From Paenibacillus whitsoniae (GTDB lineage: Bacteria > Bacillota > Bacilli > Paenibacillales > NBRC-103111), in NCBI RefSeq assembly GCF_003955665.1, contig NZ_RXHU01000100.1:1-64000 (forward strand): a stretch of DNA of 64,000 nt. Direction: 5' to 3'. A program made the position numbers and the translations under genes. This document shows, in pieces, positions 50,333-58,534 of the stretch; the stretch's first letter is position 1; every line of letters starts with the position of its first letter. The notes beneath the pieces were generated by a model. It was not told where the DNA came from. It ran no database searches and was given only the letters and a program-made list of their open reading frames with translations.

Positions 50333-50372
50333 AAAGAAGGTATTCTCAGAATCTCTGAGGGTACCTTCTCTT
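50333..50372 (+). terminator. Terminator after the HPr-like gene
   Basis: AGAAGGTATTCTCAGA and TCTGAGGGTACCTTCT form a stem with a three-base loop and a short T-tract. Confidence 0.75.
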
Positions 50373-50444
50373 GTATATTGCGTCAATTTCGCTTAATATA
50401 GATCATATAAGGACGGATGACTATACGTATAGGGGGAAGTTGGA

Positions 50445-50738
50445 ATGTCTTCATCTGATCTATTGCTCGACATGAATCAAAAGGCGCTAAATCTTCTCCA
50501 AGAAGATGCAGATAAAATCGAAAAGCTGATCGAAGTGCAGATGGGGAATTTGACAACACGTCAATGTCCATTGTACGAAGAGGTTTTAGATACGCAGATG
50601 TACGGACTTTCGCGAGAAATTGATTTTGCAATTCGCGCCGGGCTCATCTCGGAAGCCCCTGGCAAGCAAATTCTAAGCAAGTTGGAACGCAATCTTGCTC
50701 AGCTGTATGAAGCATTGAACAAAAAAAGTAACCCGTAG
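50445..50738 (+). CDS. ylaN: YlaN family protein (UPF0358, DUF1507)
   Basis: This 97-residue protein matches YlaN: ALNLLQEDADKIEKLIEVQM, TTRQCPLYEEVLDTQMYGLS, REIDFAIRAGLI and ILSKLERNLAQLYEAL. It is all helical, soluble and cytoplasmic. YlaN has been linked to iron homeostasis through Fur in Firmicutes and is needed for growth under some conditions. It has its own ribosome site (AGGGGGAAG). Its stop codon is the loop of the terminator that follows. Confidence 0.92.
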   Translation: MSSSDLLLDMNQKALNLLQEDADKIEKLIEVQMGNLTTRQCPLYEEVLDTQMYGLSREIDFAIRAGLISEAPGKQILSKLERNLAQLYEALNKKSNP

Positions 50739-50755
50739 CGGGTTACTTTTTTTTG
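50722..50755. terminator. Bidirectional terminator overlapping the ylaN stop
   Basis: AAAAAAGTAACCCG and CGGGTTACTTTTTT pair around the TAG stop at 50736-50738. The next stop on the minus strand is at 50757, so it can serve both genes. Confidence 0.92.
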
Positions 50756-50756
50756 T

Positions 50757-51803
50757 CTAGACGAGGAAGAACACAACGCCTAAGATAATGTACACGATCA
50801 GTAAGAGCAATCCTTCGTACCAGTTGGTGGAGCCGTCTTGCGTAATCGATTTGGTGATGAAAACGGCCACGCCAATCGCCGCAATCTCATAGGTCGAGAA
50901 AACGATGTTCATCGGTGTGCCGCTGACGACAAAGCTGAGCAGAATGAGCACCGGCGCGACGAACAGCGCGATCTGGAGCGAGCTGCCGATGGCGATTTCG
51001 ACGGCGGCGCCCATTTTGTTCTTGAGCGCCATCATAACCGCTGCGCTGTGCTCCGCCGCATTGCCGATAATGGCGATGAGGAACGCCCCGACGAACAATT
51101 CGGACAAACCGAACTTATGGGTGACTTCTTCCAGTGTGCCGACCAGCCACTCGCTTGTGAACGCGACCATGACGGTGGCAACGAAGAGAAACAGGATGGA
51201 CATGCCTTTGGACCAGGCGGCTTCCCCGTGCTCGATCGCTTCGTCGGAGAGCAGGCTCTTATGCGTCACCATGGAGAAGAACAGCCAGAGCAGATAGGCG
51301 GCGATGAGCAGAATGGCAACGATCATGCTCATGTTGGACGTTTCTTTCGTCGTCAGTCCGCCGGTGAAAATCGCCGGAATGAACAGAGCCACGACGGCGA
51401 GGATCATCAGCGAAGAGTTGTGCGAGGCCAGATTGACGTTGAACTTCTGTTCTTTAAATTTGAGACCCCCGGTGAAAATACTGAGCCCAAGCACAAGCAG
51501 CAAATTCCCGATGATGGCGCCGGTCACGCTGGCTTTGACGACGTCGTAGAGCCCGTCCTTCACGAGGAAGAACGCAATGATGAGTTCGGCTGCATTGCCG
51601 AAGGTGGCATTGAGAAAGCCGCCCATCCGCTCGCCGGCATAGTGCGCCACGCTTTCCGTCGCTTTGCCCAGAAAGCCGGCTACGAAAATGATCGCGATAC
51701 ACGCGATGATGAATTGCAGCGTCGTGTTCATATGCGCATAATGGGCGATCCCTGCGAAAATGAAGAAGACGAGCAAGCCTGCATAAAACAGTTTCCCTTT
51801 CAA
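50757..51803 (-). CDS. Calcium/proton antiporter (CaCA family, Cax/ChaA-like)
   Basis: The protein is 348 residues from TTG 51803, behind GGAGGG; the frame opens at 51842. It has about 11 hydrophobic segments in two inverted halves. Each half carries the alpha-repeat with the exchange site: FGNAAELIIAFFLVKDG in the first half and IGNAAEHSAAVMMALKN in the second. These GNxxE motifs are the Cax hallmark. It should expel Ca2+ in exchange for H+ at the cell membrane. The length is usual for bacterial Cax. It shares its terminator with ylaN. Confidence 0.92.
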   Translation of the reverse strand: MKGKLFYAGLLVFFIFAGIAHYAHMNTTLQFIIACIAIIFVAGFLGKATESVAHYAGERMGGFLNATFGNAAELIIAFFLVKDGLYDVVKASVTGAIIGNLLLVLGLSIFTGGLKFKEQKFNVNLASHNSSLMILAVVALFIPAIFTGGLTTKETSNMSMIVAILLIAAYLLWLFFSMVTHKSLLSDEAIEHGEAAWSKGMSILFLFVATVMVAFTSEWLVGTLEEVTHKFGLSELFVGAFLIAIIGNAAEHSAAVMMALKNKMGAAVEIAIGSSLQIALFVAPVLILLSFVVSGTPMNIVFSTYEIAAIGVAVFITKSITQDGSTNWYEGLLLLIVYIILGVVFFLV

Positions 51804-51920
51804 CGATAACCCTCCGAATTCTGAATTGTAAGTTCTCTGCAATTGGAATGATTTAACTGTCTTCTACTATACCTACTTTGCCGAGGAATGTAAATTCACT
51901 GAGAGCGCAGCATGCAGTTC

Positions 51921-51949
51921 TTGCTTTCGGCTCTGGATCTCATTACAAT
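51921..51949 (+). promoter_or_regulatory. Promoter of the Gls24 gene
   Basis: TTGCTT (51921-51926) and TACAAT (51944-51949) have 17 bases between them, 32 bases before the start. Confidence 0.6.
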
Positions 51950-51980
51950 AGATTTATACCAAGTTTAGGGAGTGATCCGT

Positions 51981-52361
51981 ATGTCCGAAGACAATCAAAC
52001 CGGTTTAATTCGTATTTCAGATGACGTAGTATCGACTATTGCAGGGCTGGCTGCTCTGGAAACTCCAGGCATATCCGGCATGTCAGGGGGCATCTCGGAA
52101 GGTCTCGCTAAGCGTCTCAGCGGTAAGAACGTACAGCGCGGCGTTTCGGTCGAAGTCGGTCAAGTCGAAGCGGCAATCGATTTACGGGTCATTGTCAAGT
52201 ACGGCTCCCGCATTCAGGACGTGTGCAGAGATTTGCAAGAAAATGTACGTGAAGCTGTTGAAAATATGACTGGACTGAATGTCGTGGAAGTCAACGTGAA
52301 AGTGGAGGGCGTCGCGTTCAAAGAAGAAGAGACGCCGGAAGATCCGCTACGCGTAAAATAA
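51981..52361 (+). CDS. Asp23/Gls24 family protein
   Basis: The protein is 126 residues from ATG 51981, behind GGGAGTG; the frame opens at 51972. It follows the family: GLIRISDDVVSTIAGLAALE, TPGISGMSGGISEGLAKRLS, RGVSVEVGQVEAAIDLRVIV, KYGSRIQDVCRDLQENVREA and VENMTGLNVVEVNVKVEGV. B. subtilis YqhY and YloU are relatives; YqhY limits acetyl-CoA carboxylase activity. Here it stands alone, so the role cannot be read from its neighbours. A terminator shared with ftsW follows. Confidence 0.9.
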   Translation: MSEDNQTGLIRISDDVVSTIAGLAALETPGISGMSGGISEGLAKRLSGKNVQRGVSVEVGQVEAAIDLRVIVKYGSRIQDVCRDLQENVREAVENMTGLNVVEVNVKVEGVAFKEEETPEDPLRVK

Positions 52362-52362
52362 G

Positions 52363-52405
52363 AAAAGACCTTGATTAGCCTTTTACGGCGGTCAAGGTCT
52401 TTTTT
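52363..52405. terminator. Bidirectional terminator between the Gls24 and ftsW genes
   Basis: AAAAGACCTTGA and TCAAGGTCTTTTTT form a stem with a GC-containing loop. It overlaps the last codons of ftsW. Confidence 0.85.
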
Positions 52406-53541
52406 GATGAAGCGGGCGCTTCTTTCATGGATTGCTCCCGGGAGATGCCAAGAATGATGCCCATGGAGATGAGCGAGACCATCATGGAGGAGCCTCCCGC
52501 GGAAATGAACGGTAGCGTGACCCCCGTCAACGGGATTGTACCGGTCACGCCGCCGATGTTGATAAACGCTTGAAAAGCGAACATGACCATAATGCCGACA
52601 CCGGTCAGCATGCCGAACATGTCTGGGCAACGCACCGCGATGAGCAGCCCGCGCCAAATGAAGATGAGGTAGGCGAGGATGAACAATGCGCTGCCGATAA
52701 AACCGAGCTCTTCGCCGATGATGGCGAAGATGAAGTCGTTGTGCGCTTCAGGCAAATAGTGAAGCTTCTGGATGCCTTGTCCGAAACCGGCGCCGGTAAG
52801 GCCTCCGTGGCCAAACGCATACAAAGACTGCACAACCTGAAGGCCGTCGCCCTGCGGATCCGCAAAGGGGTCCATGAAAGAGGTCAGCCGGCCGATCCGG
52901 TAATTGGAGCCTGCATCTCCGAACAGAAGATAGAGGCAAATGGCAAAAGCCGCAACCGCCGCGACGGTAAGGCCAAGGAAGAAAATATGCTTAAGATTCG
53001 CCCCGCCGACCACGATGACAATCGAGGCGCAGGCCAGTAAAATCATACAGGAGCCGAAATCCGGCTGCAGAATGATCAGGCCGCAGACAAACCCTACGAC
53101 GAGGAGGGCGGGCAGGAGTCCTTTTTTGAAGCTGCGGAATTTCTCTTCCTTGTTGGAGATCAGTGAGGCCAGGTACATAATGACGATCAGCTTGGCAAAT
53201 TCCGTCGGCTGAATGCCATATCGGCCTAGCGTATACCATGAGCTCGCACCGTTCGCTTTGCCTGTGAAGACAACGAAAACAAGTGCGATGACGATCATGA
53301 CAAAAACCGGGATGACCAGCTTTTTAATCTTGGAGTAATGGATATTCATGCAGAACAACATACCGACGACGCCGATGCCGACAGCGATCAACTGCTTCCT
53401 CGTAAACAGCCAAGGATCGTCCCAGCGGTAAGCGCTTGTCATGGAGCTGGCGCTGAATACCATGGTGAGGCCGAAACAAACGAAAACGAAGGTTAAAAAT
53501 AGCAGCAGAAAATCCGGCGTTCCTCTGCGAGGTGGATTCAT
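52375..53541 (-). CDS. FtsW/RodA/SpoVE family glycosyltransferase
   Basis: This 388-residue SEDS protein has about ten hydrophobic segments and the family motifs: GLTMVFSASSMTSAY at the N-terminus, GASSWYTLGRYGIQPTEFAK, LIILQPDFGSCMILLA, the large loop with GHGGLTGAGFGQGIQKLHYL and PEAHNDFIFAIIGEELGFIG, then IPLTGVTLPFISAGGSSMM. SEDS proteins polymerise peptidoglycan with a partner PBP in division, elongation or sporulation. FtsW is favoured over RodA by the GGSS segment and length; SpoVE cannot be ruled out. No pbpB or division gene is adjacent. The YugN-like gene lies 15 bases upstream. Confidence 0.88.
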   Translation of the reverse strand: MNPPRRGTPDFLLLFLTFVFVCFGLTMVFSASSMTSAYRWDDPWLFTRKQLIAVGIGVVGMLFCMNIHYSKIKKLVIPVFVMIVIALVFVVFTGKANGASSWYTLGRYGIQPTEFAKLIVIMYLASLISNKEEKFRSFKKGLLPALLVVGFVCGLIILQPDFGSCMILLACASIVIVVGGANLKHIFFLGLTVAAVAAFAICLYLLFGDAGSNYRIGRLTSFMDPFADPQGDGLQVVQSLYAFGHGGLTGAGFGQGIQKLHYLPEAHNDFIFAIIGEELGFIGSALFILAYLIFIWRGLLIAVRCPDMFGMLTGVGIMVMFAFQAFINIGGVTGTIPLTGVTLPFISAGGSSMMVSLISMGIILGISREQSMKEAPASSKKTLTAVKG

Positions 53542-53556
53542 GCTGACCCCCCCTGT

Positions 53557-53904
53557 CTATTCAGCCAGTTCGTTTCTCAGCTGATCGAGCTTTTGTTTGG
53601 AAAGCTTCAGGATGTTCTCAGGAATGGGGGAATTGTAGTCCAATCCGTGAGGGAACGTTTCTCTTCCGATGTATGTATCTTCCACATAAAGAACAGCATA
53701 AGGGGACTCCAACTTGCCGGATTCCACGCGCGTGTTGACACGCAAGAAGTACACGCTTTTGCTCGCTTTATCTTCCATTTTGAAATCATAAGTCGCGCGT
53801 GTGTATTCCCACTGCCAACGTACGAATCCAAGTTTGGTCGTAACTTCATCCAGGTGAGCCAAATCGCTTTTCAGGCCTTTCAAGCCAGGTGCTTCAATAA
53901 TCAA
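53557..53904 (-). CDS. YugN-like family protein
   Basis: The protein is about 115 residues from TTG 53904, GGAGG eight bases upstream; an in-frame ATG at 53934 has no ribosome site. It reads IIEAPGLKGLKSDLAHLDEV, TTKLGFVRWQWEYTRATYDF, VYFLRVNTRVESG, YAVLYVEDTYIGRETFPHGL and the closing ILKLSKQKLDQLRNEL. These resemble YugN of B. subtilis, a small soluble protein of unknown role. It is followed by ftsW on the same strand after 15 bases, so the two are probably co-transcribed. Confidence 0.72.
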   Translation of the reverse strand: MIIEAPGLKGLKSDLAHLDEVTTKLGFVRWQWEYTRATYDFKMEDKASKSVYFLRVNTRVESGKLESPYAVLYVEDTYIGRETFPHGLDYNSPIPENILKLSKQKLDQLRNELAE

Positions 53905-54108
53905 AATTAACGCCTCCATCTTGTACGTATGCATTCTTTATTCATGATAGTATGTTTCACATGGTTCTGCAAGTCGCTAAGGTTTCTTAAATTCTAATAT
54001 TTGATGGCACTTTGGAGATGAAACGGGTGCCGGAATTTGATAGAATAGGGTCTAAGACTTGAATCTGATCGTAAGTAACGGTTGTCATGAAGGAGATGAG
54101 GGTTCCTA

Positions 54109-55287
54109 ATGCATAAATTTGAAGCCGATTTGCAAGCCGTTTATGAAGAGATGGTCGAATGGAGACGCTATTTGCATCGTCATCCAGAGCTGTCCTATCA
54201 GGAGGTTGAAACCGCCAAGTTTGTGGCGAATCACCTGCGCAGCTGGGGCATAGAAGTGCGCACAGGCGTAGGCGGCAACGGCGTTGTCGGCTTGCTGCGC
54301 GGTGGAAGCGCCGGACCGACGGTCGCCCTTCGCGCGGACATGGATGCGCTGCCGATCCAAGATGAGAAGACAGACTGCGCGTATGGCTCCACGCGAGCCG
54401 GCATTATGCATGCCTGCGGTCACGATGCGCATACCTCGACGCTTCTGGCTATTGCGAAAGTGACAAGCGCGCGCCGTGAGGAATTGACGGGGAACCTCGT
54501 ATTCCTGTTCCAGCATGCGGAAGAGATTTCCCCCGGCGGCGCCCATTCGATGATTGAAGCCGGCGCGCTGGAAAGCGTGGACGCTGTGTACGGCGTACAC
54601 CTGTGGACACCGTTTCCTGTGGGTCACGTGTATACGCGGCCTGGAGCTTTTATGGCCGCGCCGGATGAGTTCGCCATCCGCATTCAAGGGAAGGGCGGGC
54701 ATGGCGGGCTGCCGCACCAAACGATCGACAGCGTCTATATTGCGTCCCAGCTCGTCGTGAACCTGCAAGGGATCGTGAGCCGCCAGGTCGATCCGATCGA
54801 ATCCTGCGTCGTGAGCGTAGGCGCGATCCACGGCGGGACGAGCTTCAATGTGATCGCAGAGTCTTGTGTACTGAGCGGCACGGTGCGGACCTTTAACCCT
54901 TCGCTTCGCGAGGAGGTTCGAGCGCGCATCGAGCGCATTACGCACGCGACGTGCGAGATGTCGCAGGCCTCGTACGAGCTGGATTACAAGCTCGGCTATC
55001 CGACGGTTGTGAACGATGCGCTGGAAGCGCAGCGGTTTACGAAGGTCGGCGCCGCTTTGTTCGGCGAAGATCGCGTGCATGAATCTCCTCCTATTATGGC
55101 CGGCGAGGACTTTTCCTATTATTTGCAGCATAAACCGGGCTGCTTCATGTTCGTAGGCGCAGGGAACGTGGAGCGCGGTATTGTGCATCCGCACCATCAC
55201 CCGAAATTCGATATTGACGAAGCTTCGATGCTGAATGCAGCCAATTTGCTGATCGGCATGGCGCTTGATTATATGGCGAACAACTGA
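54109..55287 (+). CDS. M20 family amidohydrolase
   Basis: This 392-residue protein has the metal motifs of the aminoacylase/hippurate hydrolase branch: WRRYLHRHPELSYQEVETAK, VALRADMDALPIQDE, HACGHDAHTSTLLAIAKV and LFQHAEEISPGGAHSMIEAG. The dimerisation domain has FAIRIQGKGGHGGLPHQTID, and the last metal ligand is in HHHPKFDIDEASM. It should cut N-acyl amino acids or related amides with a di-zinc or di-manganese centre. It is one of the D-x-D/HACGHD type, not a DapE or PepT. AAGGAGATGAGG lies before ATG 54109. Confidence 0.9.
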   Translation: MHKFEADLQAVYEEMVEWRRYLHRHPELSYQEVETAKFVANHLRSWGIEVRTGVGGNGVVGLLRGGSAGPTVALRADMDALPIQDEKTDCAYGSTRAGIMHACGHDAHTSTLLAIAKVTSARREELTGNLVFLFQHAEEISPGGAHSMIEAGALESVDAVYGVHLWTPFPVGHVYTRPGAFMAAPDEFAIRIQGKGGHGGLPHQTIDSVYIASQLVVNLQGIVSRQVDPIESCVVSVGAIHGGTSFNVIAESCVLSGTVRTFNPSLREEVRARIERITHATCEMSQASYELDYKLGYPTVVNDALEAQRFTKVGAALFGEDRVHESPPIMAGEDFSYYLQHKPGCFMFVGAGNVERGIVHPHHHPKFDIDEASMLNAANLLIGMALDYMANN

Positions 55288-55290
55288 AAC

Positions 55291-55326
55291 GAAAGGCATT
55301 CACCTGACAGGGTGGATGCCTTTCGT
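55291..55326 (+). terminator. Hairpin after the M20 gene
   Basis: CGAAAGGCATTCACC and GGTGGATGCCTTTCG form a stem around TGACA. The tail is short of T, so termination would be weak. Confidence 0.5.
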
Positions 55327-55456
55327 ACGTCTGGCAGCATGCATTTCCCCGAGAGGTCGGCACGGCGCTTTTTTACAGCTGCAAAAAAATTTGCTCTACA
55401 CATTATCCCAATGGATCCATAATACAGGCGTGAAGAAAAGGGGGATCTACTTACTG

Positions 55457-57232
55457 ATGAAGACGAGAACAGACAGCCCTCCCATCGGATTTATCATTTT
55501 GGATGCGGTTTGGAACTTCAAGTATGTGAACGATTTTGGCGCACAAGTATTGAACCGGAAGCCCACCGATCTGATCGGCAAGCATGTGTGGACGGAGTTT
55601 CCAAAAGCAGTCCGGCATGCAGTGTATCACCTTTTTATGCAAGCAAGAACAACGGAGGAAGAAGTAGAATTTGAAGAGTTTGTAAAGCCGTCGGGCATGT
55701 GGGTCCATGTCAATGCGTATTGTGTAAGCGATTGCATTCATGTCGTAATTCGGCAGATCCAGATGATAGAGCGGGAAGTTACGCTTCAAAGTGAATTTTT
55801 TTATAAGTATACAGATCATGTACAAGATTTAATTATGCTGACGACTGATGACGGCATGATCCGCTATGTCTCACCTTCCATTAACCAGCTGCTGGGCTAT
55901 GAGGATGTTGACGTCATCGGTACGAACGTGCTCGATTACTGTTATGAAGGAGATCTGAGCGCGCTGCAGGGCAGTTATCTGGCCAAATTTGACGAGGCGA
56001 GCAGGGGCAAGGGCACAGTGACGTGCAGGTTTTTACATAAGCAAGGCGGGACTGTGTGGTTTGAAAACAATTTTAACTGGTTGGTCAATGAGGATGGCGA
56101 GCGGAGCGAAAAGCTTGGGATTTGGCGGGATGTAACCAAGCGGAAACATATTGAAGAAGAACTGACCAAAAGCAAAGCGAATTTGGAGATGGCGCACAAA
56201 ATCGCCGGTTTAGGGCATTATGATTGGGATATCCTAAACAACGTTGTGTACGCTTCGCAAGGCCTGCTGGCGATTTTCGGCTTGGAATTGGATACGCTGC
56301 GGCTGCCGGTAGAAGCCTTTTTCGACTGCATCCACCCACAGGACGTGAAACAGCTGCAGGAGGACATGGAGAGAGCGTTTCAAACGGGCTCAATGAATTC
56401 CTCGTACCGTATAATGTTGGGTGACGGGCAGACGCAGCGCATATTTCACACGCTGGCAAGAACGACCTATGACGAGGCCGGCAGGCCGGTTCGGTTCTTC
56501 GGAACCTCGCAGGACATCACGCTGCAAAAGCAAACGGAGGAGCTTCTCCGCAAAGCGGAAAAGCTGAATGTTGCCGGGCAATTGGCGGCCGGGATCGCAC
56601 ATGAAATCCGCAACCCGCTGACGTCGCTGAAAGGCTTTGCCAAGCTGATGTGCCATGCGGGGGATGACAACAAGCAGCGCTACTACACGATTATGCAAGA
56701 CGAGTTTAACCGGATCGAACTGATTCTTGGCGAGCTTCTGATTTTGGCCAAGCCCCAAGCGGTCCAATATTTGCCGCACGCGCCGCTCACGATTCTGGAG
56801 GATGTCATCGCGCTCCTCAATACGGAGGCGGTGCTCAAGAACGTCCTGATTGAATGGACGTACGAAGCGGATTTGCCGCTCGTACTGTGTGAGCAGAATC
56901 AATTGAAGCAAGTTTTCGTCAATGTGATCAAGAATGCAATTGAAGCGATGAAAGATGGCGGAAGCCTCATGATTCATGTTCGCCGATGCCCGGAAGGCAT
57001 ATGTCTGACCTTCATCGATCAGGGGCACGGTATTCCCGAAGACCGGCTGCCTCGCATCGGGGAACCCTTTTACACGACGAAAGAAAAAGGGACAGGCCTC
57101 GGAATGATGGTCAGCTTCACCATTATCGAGGAGCACCGGGGCTCTATCCGGTACGAAAGCCAGGTAGGCGTCGGGACGACAGTCAGCATCTTTTTGCCCG
57201 GTCAGGAAGGGAACTGTCAAAGTTCGCAATAA
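55457..57232 (+). CDS. PAS domain sensor histidine kinase
   Basis: The protein is 591 residues from ATG 55457, AAGGGGGA upstream; the frame is open to 55265. Three PAS domains come first: about residues 6-100 (GFIILDAVWNFKYVNDFGAQ), 115-245 (DLIMLTTDDGMIRYVSPSIN, closing GIWRDVTKRKHIEEEL) and 255-365 (YASQGLLAIFGLELD, ending FFGTSQDITLQKQTEELL). HisKA carries His382 in AHEIRNPLTSLKGFAK. HATPase_c has FVNVIKNAIEAMKDGG, DQGHGIPEDRL and GTGLGMMVSFTIIEEH. It resembles the cytoplasmic Kin kinases that feed Spo0F/Spo0A in spore formers. No response regulator is near. No membrane segment is present. Confidence 0.9.
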   Translation: MKTRTDSPPIGFIILDAVWNFKYVNDFGAQVLNRKPTDLIGKHVWTEFPKAVRHAVYHLFMQARTTEEEVEFEEFVKPSGMWVHVNAYCVSDCIHVVIRQIQMIEREVTLQSEFFYKYTDHVQDLIMLTTDDGMIRYVSPSINQLLGYEDVDVIGTNVLDYCYEGDLSALQGSYLAKFDEASRGKGTVTCRFLHKQGGTVWFENNFNWLVNEDGERSEKLGIWRDVTKRKHIEEELTKSKANLEMAHKIAGLGHYDWDILNNVVYASQGLLAIFGLELDTLRLPVEAFFDCIHPQDVKQLQEDMERAFQTGSMNSSYRIMLGDGQTQRIFHTLARTTYDEAGRPVRFFGTSQDITLQKQTEELLRKAEKLNVAGQLAAGIAHEIRNPLTSLKGFAKLMCHAGDDNKQRYYTIMQDEFNRIELILGELLILAKPQAVQYLPHAPLTILEDVIALLNTEAVLKNVLIEWTYEADLPLVLCEQNQLKQVFVNVIKNAIEAMKDGGSLMIHVRRCPEGICLTFIDQGHGIPEDRLPRIGEPFYTTKEKGTGLGMMVSFTIIEEHRGSIRYESQVGVGTTVSIFLPGQEGNCQSSQ

Positions 57233-57234
57233 GG

Positions 57235-57291
57235 TTGTCAATTCGTGACAAGATGCCGCCCGCCAAATGTGCTAAAGTGAAAACGTGCTCA
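57235..57291 (+). promoter_or_regulatory. Control region of the Gfo/Idh pair: inverted repeat, extended -10 and cre
   Basis: TTGTCA-ATTCG-TGACAA (57235-57251) is a perfect inverted repeat. TGCTAAAGT (57270-57278) is an extended -10. TGAAAACGTGCTCA (57278-57291) matches the cre consensus TGWAANCGNTNWCA in 13 of 14 positions and would overlap the transcription start. Confidence 0.55.
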
Positions 57292-57325
57292 ATGAAACAA
57301 TCTGACAAAGAAAAGGTGACGAACC

Positions 57326-58495
57326 GTGGACAAAGTAAGAATTGGTATTATCGGCCTGGGGAACATGGGTACGGGCCATGCCAAGTATTTGGTGAACAAC
57401 GAAGTCAAAGGTGCGGAGCTCACAGCGATTTGCGAGTTCAGACCGGATCGCCTGGAATGGGCCAAAGAAAACTTTGGCGGCGACATCAAGCTGTTTGACG
57501 ATCTGGATGCGTTCCTGACGTCCGGCTTGATTGACGGCGTACTGATTGCAACGCCTCACTACGATCACCCTTCAATCGCCATTAAAGCGTTTGCAGCAGG
57601 TCTGCATGTTCTTTGTGAGAAGCCAGCAGGCGTCTACACGAAGCAAGTGCGTGAAATGAACGAGGCGGCGAAAGCGTCAGGCAAAGTTTTCAGCATGATG
57701 TACAACCAGCGTACAAATCCTTTATATAAAAAATTGAAAGATCTCGTATCCTCGGGCGAGCTTGGCGAAATCCGCAGAACAAACTGGATTATCACGAACT
57801 GGTACAGATCCCAGAGCTACTACGATTCCGGCGGCTGGCGCGCAACTTGGGCGGGCGAAGGCGGCGGCGTACTGATCAACCAGGATCCGCATCAGCTTGA
57901 CCTGTGGCAGTGGACGATCGACATGATGCCTAAGCGCGTTCGTGCATTCTGCTATTTCGGGAAGCACCGCAATATCGAGGTTGAAGACGACGTAACGGCA
58001 TTCGTGGAGTATGAAAACGGGGCGACAGGCCTGTTTGTAACGACGACTGGTGAAGCACCTGGAACGAACCGCTTCGAGCTCTCCGGCGACCGCGGCAAAA
58101 TCGTGATCGAAGACGGCAAGCTGACGTTCTGGCGTCTGCGCGTATCCGAGCGCGAATTCAATGAAACGTACAAAGGCGGTTTCGGCCAGCCGGAAGTTTG
58201 GAAATGCGAAATTCCGGTCGAAGGCAAGGAAACAAGTCACAGCGGCATTACGCAAAACTTCGTCGACGCGATTCTGCATGGCACACCGCTTGTTGCGCCA
58301 GGGGAAGAGGGCATTAAAGGGCTCATGCTGTCCAACGCGATGCTGCTGTCCACATGGACCGATAACTGGGTGGATCTGCCGATTGACGAGGATCTATTCT
58401 ATGAGCATCTGCAAGCGCGGATCAAAGAGTCCAAATCGAGCAAAGAAGCGAATTCCTATCAAACGCTGGATGTCAGCGGCACTTCAAAATCTTAA
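57326..58495 (+). CDS. Gfo/Idh/MocA family oxidoreductase
   Basis: This 389-residue protein starts at GTG 57326 after AAAAGGTGACG. The Rossmann motif is IGIIGLGNMGTGHAKYLV (about residues 5-22), and the family motif is CEKPAGVYTKQVREM (EKP at about residues 97-99). The C-terminal domain has GVLINQDPHQLDLWQWTIDM, with the D-x-x-H of the family. It should be an NAD(P)-dependent dehydrogenase of a sugar, inositol or related compound; the substrate is unknown. It is first of a pair with a second Gfo/Idh gene after 39 bases, and a cre-like site lies upstream. Confidence 0.9.
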   Translation: MDKVRIGIIGLGNMGTGHAKYLVNNEVKGAELTAICEFRPDRLEWAKENFGGDIKLFDDLDAFLTSGLIDGVLIATPHYDHPSIAIKAFAAGLHVLCEKPAGVYTKQVREMNEAAKASGKVFSMMYNQRTNPLYKKLKDLVSSGELGEIRRTNWIITNWYRSQSYYDSGGWRATWAGEGGGVLINQDPHQLDLWQWTIDMMPKRVRAFCYFGKHRNIEVEDDVTAFVEYENGATGLFVTTTGEAPGTNRFELSGDRGKIVIEDGKLTFWRLRVSEREFNETYKGGFGQPEVWKCEIPVEGKETSHSGITQNFVDAILHGTPLVAPGEEGIKGLMLSNAMLLSTWTDNWVDLPIDEDLFYEHLQARIKESKSSKEANSYQTLDVSGTSKS

Positions 58496-58534
58496 GAGCT
58501 CCCTGTATCAGGGCGCTGTCGGAGGATCAGGACG

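Noticed and set aside
50838..51809. 323-codon plus-strand open frame opposite the Cax gene
   Set aside because: Translation is rich in R, D, H and E, typical of the complement of a membrane gene; Cax motifs are on the minus strand.
54106..55299. 397-codon open frame antisense to the M20 gene
   Set aside because: It covers the M20 gene almost exactly and has no motif; the plus-strand product has all metal ligands.
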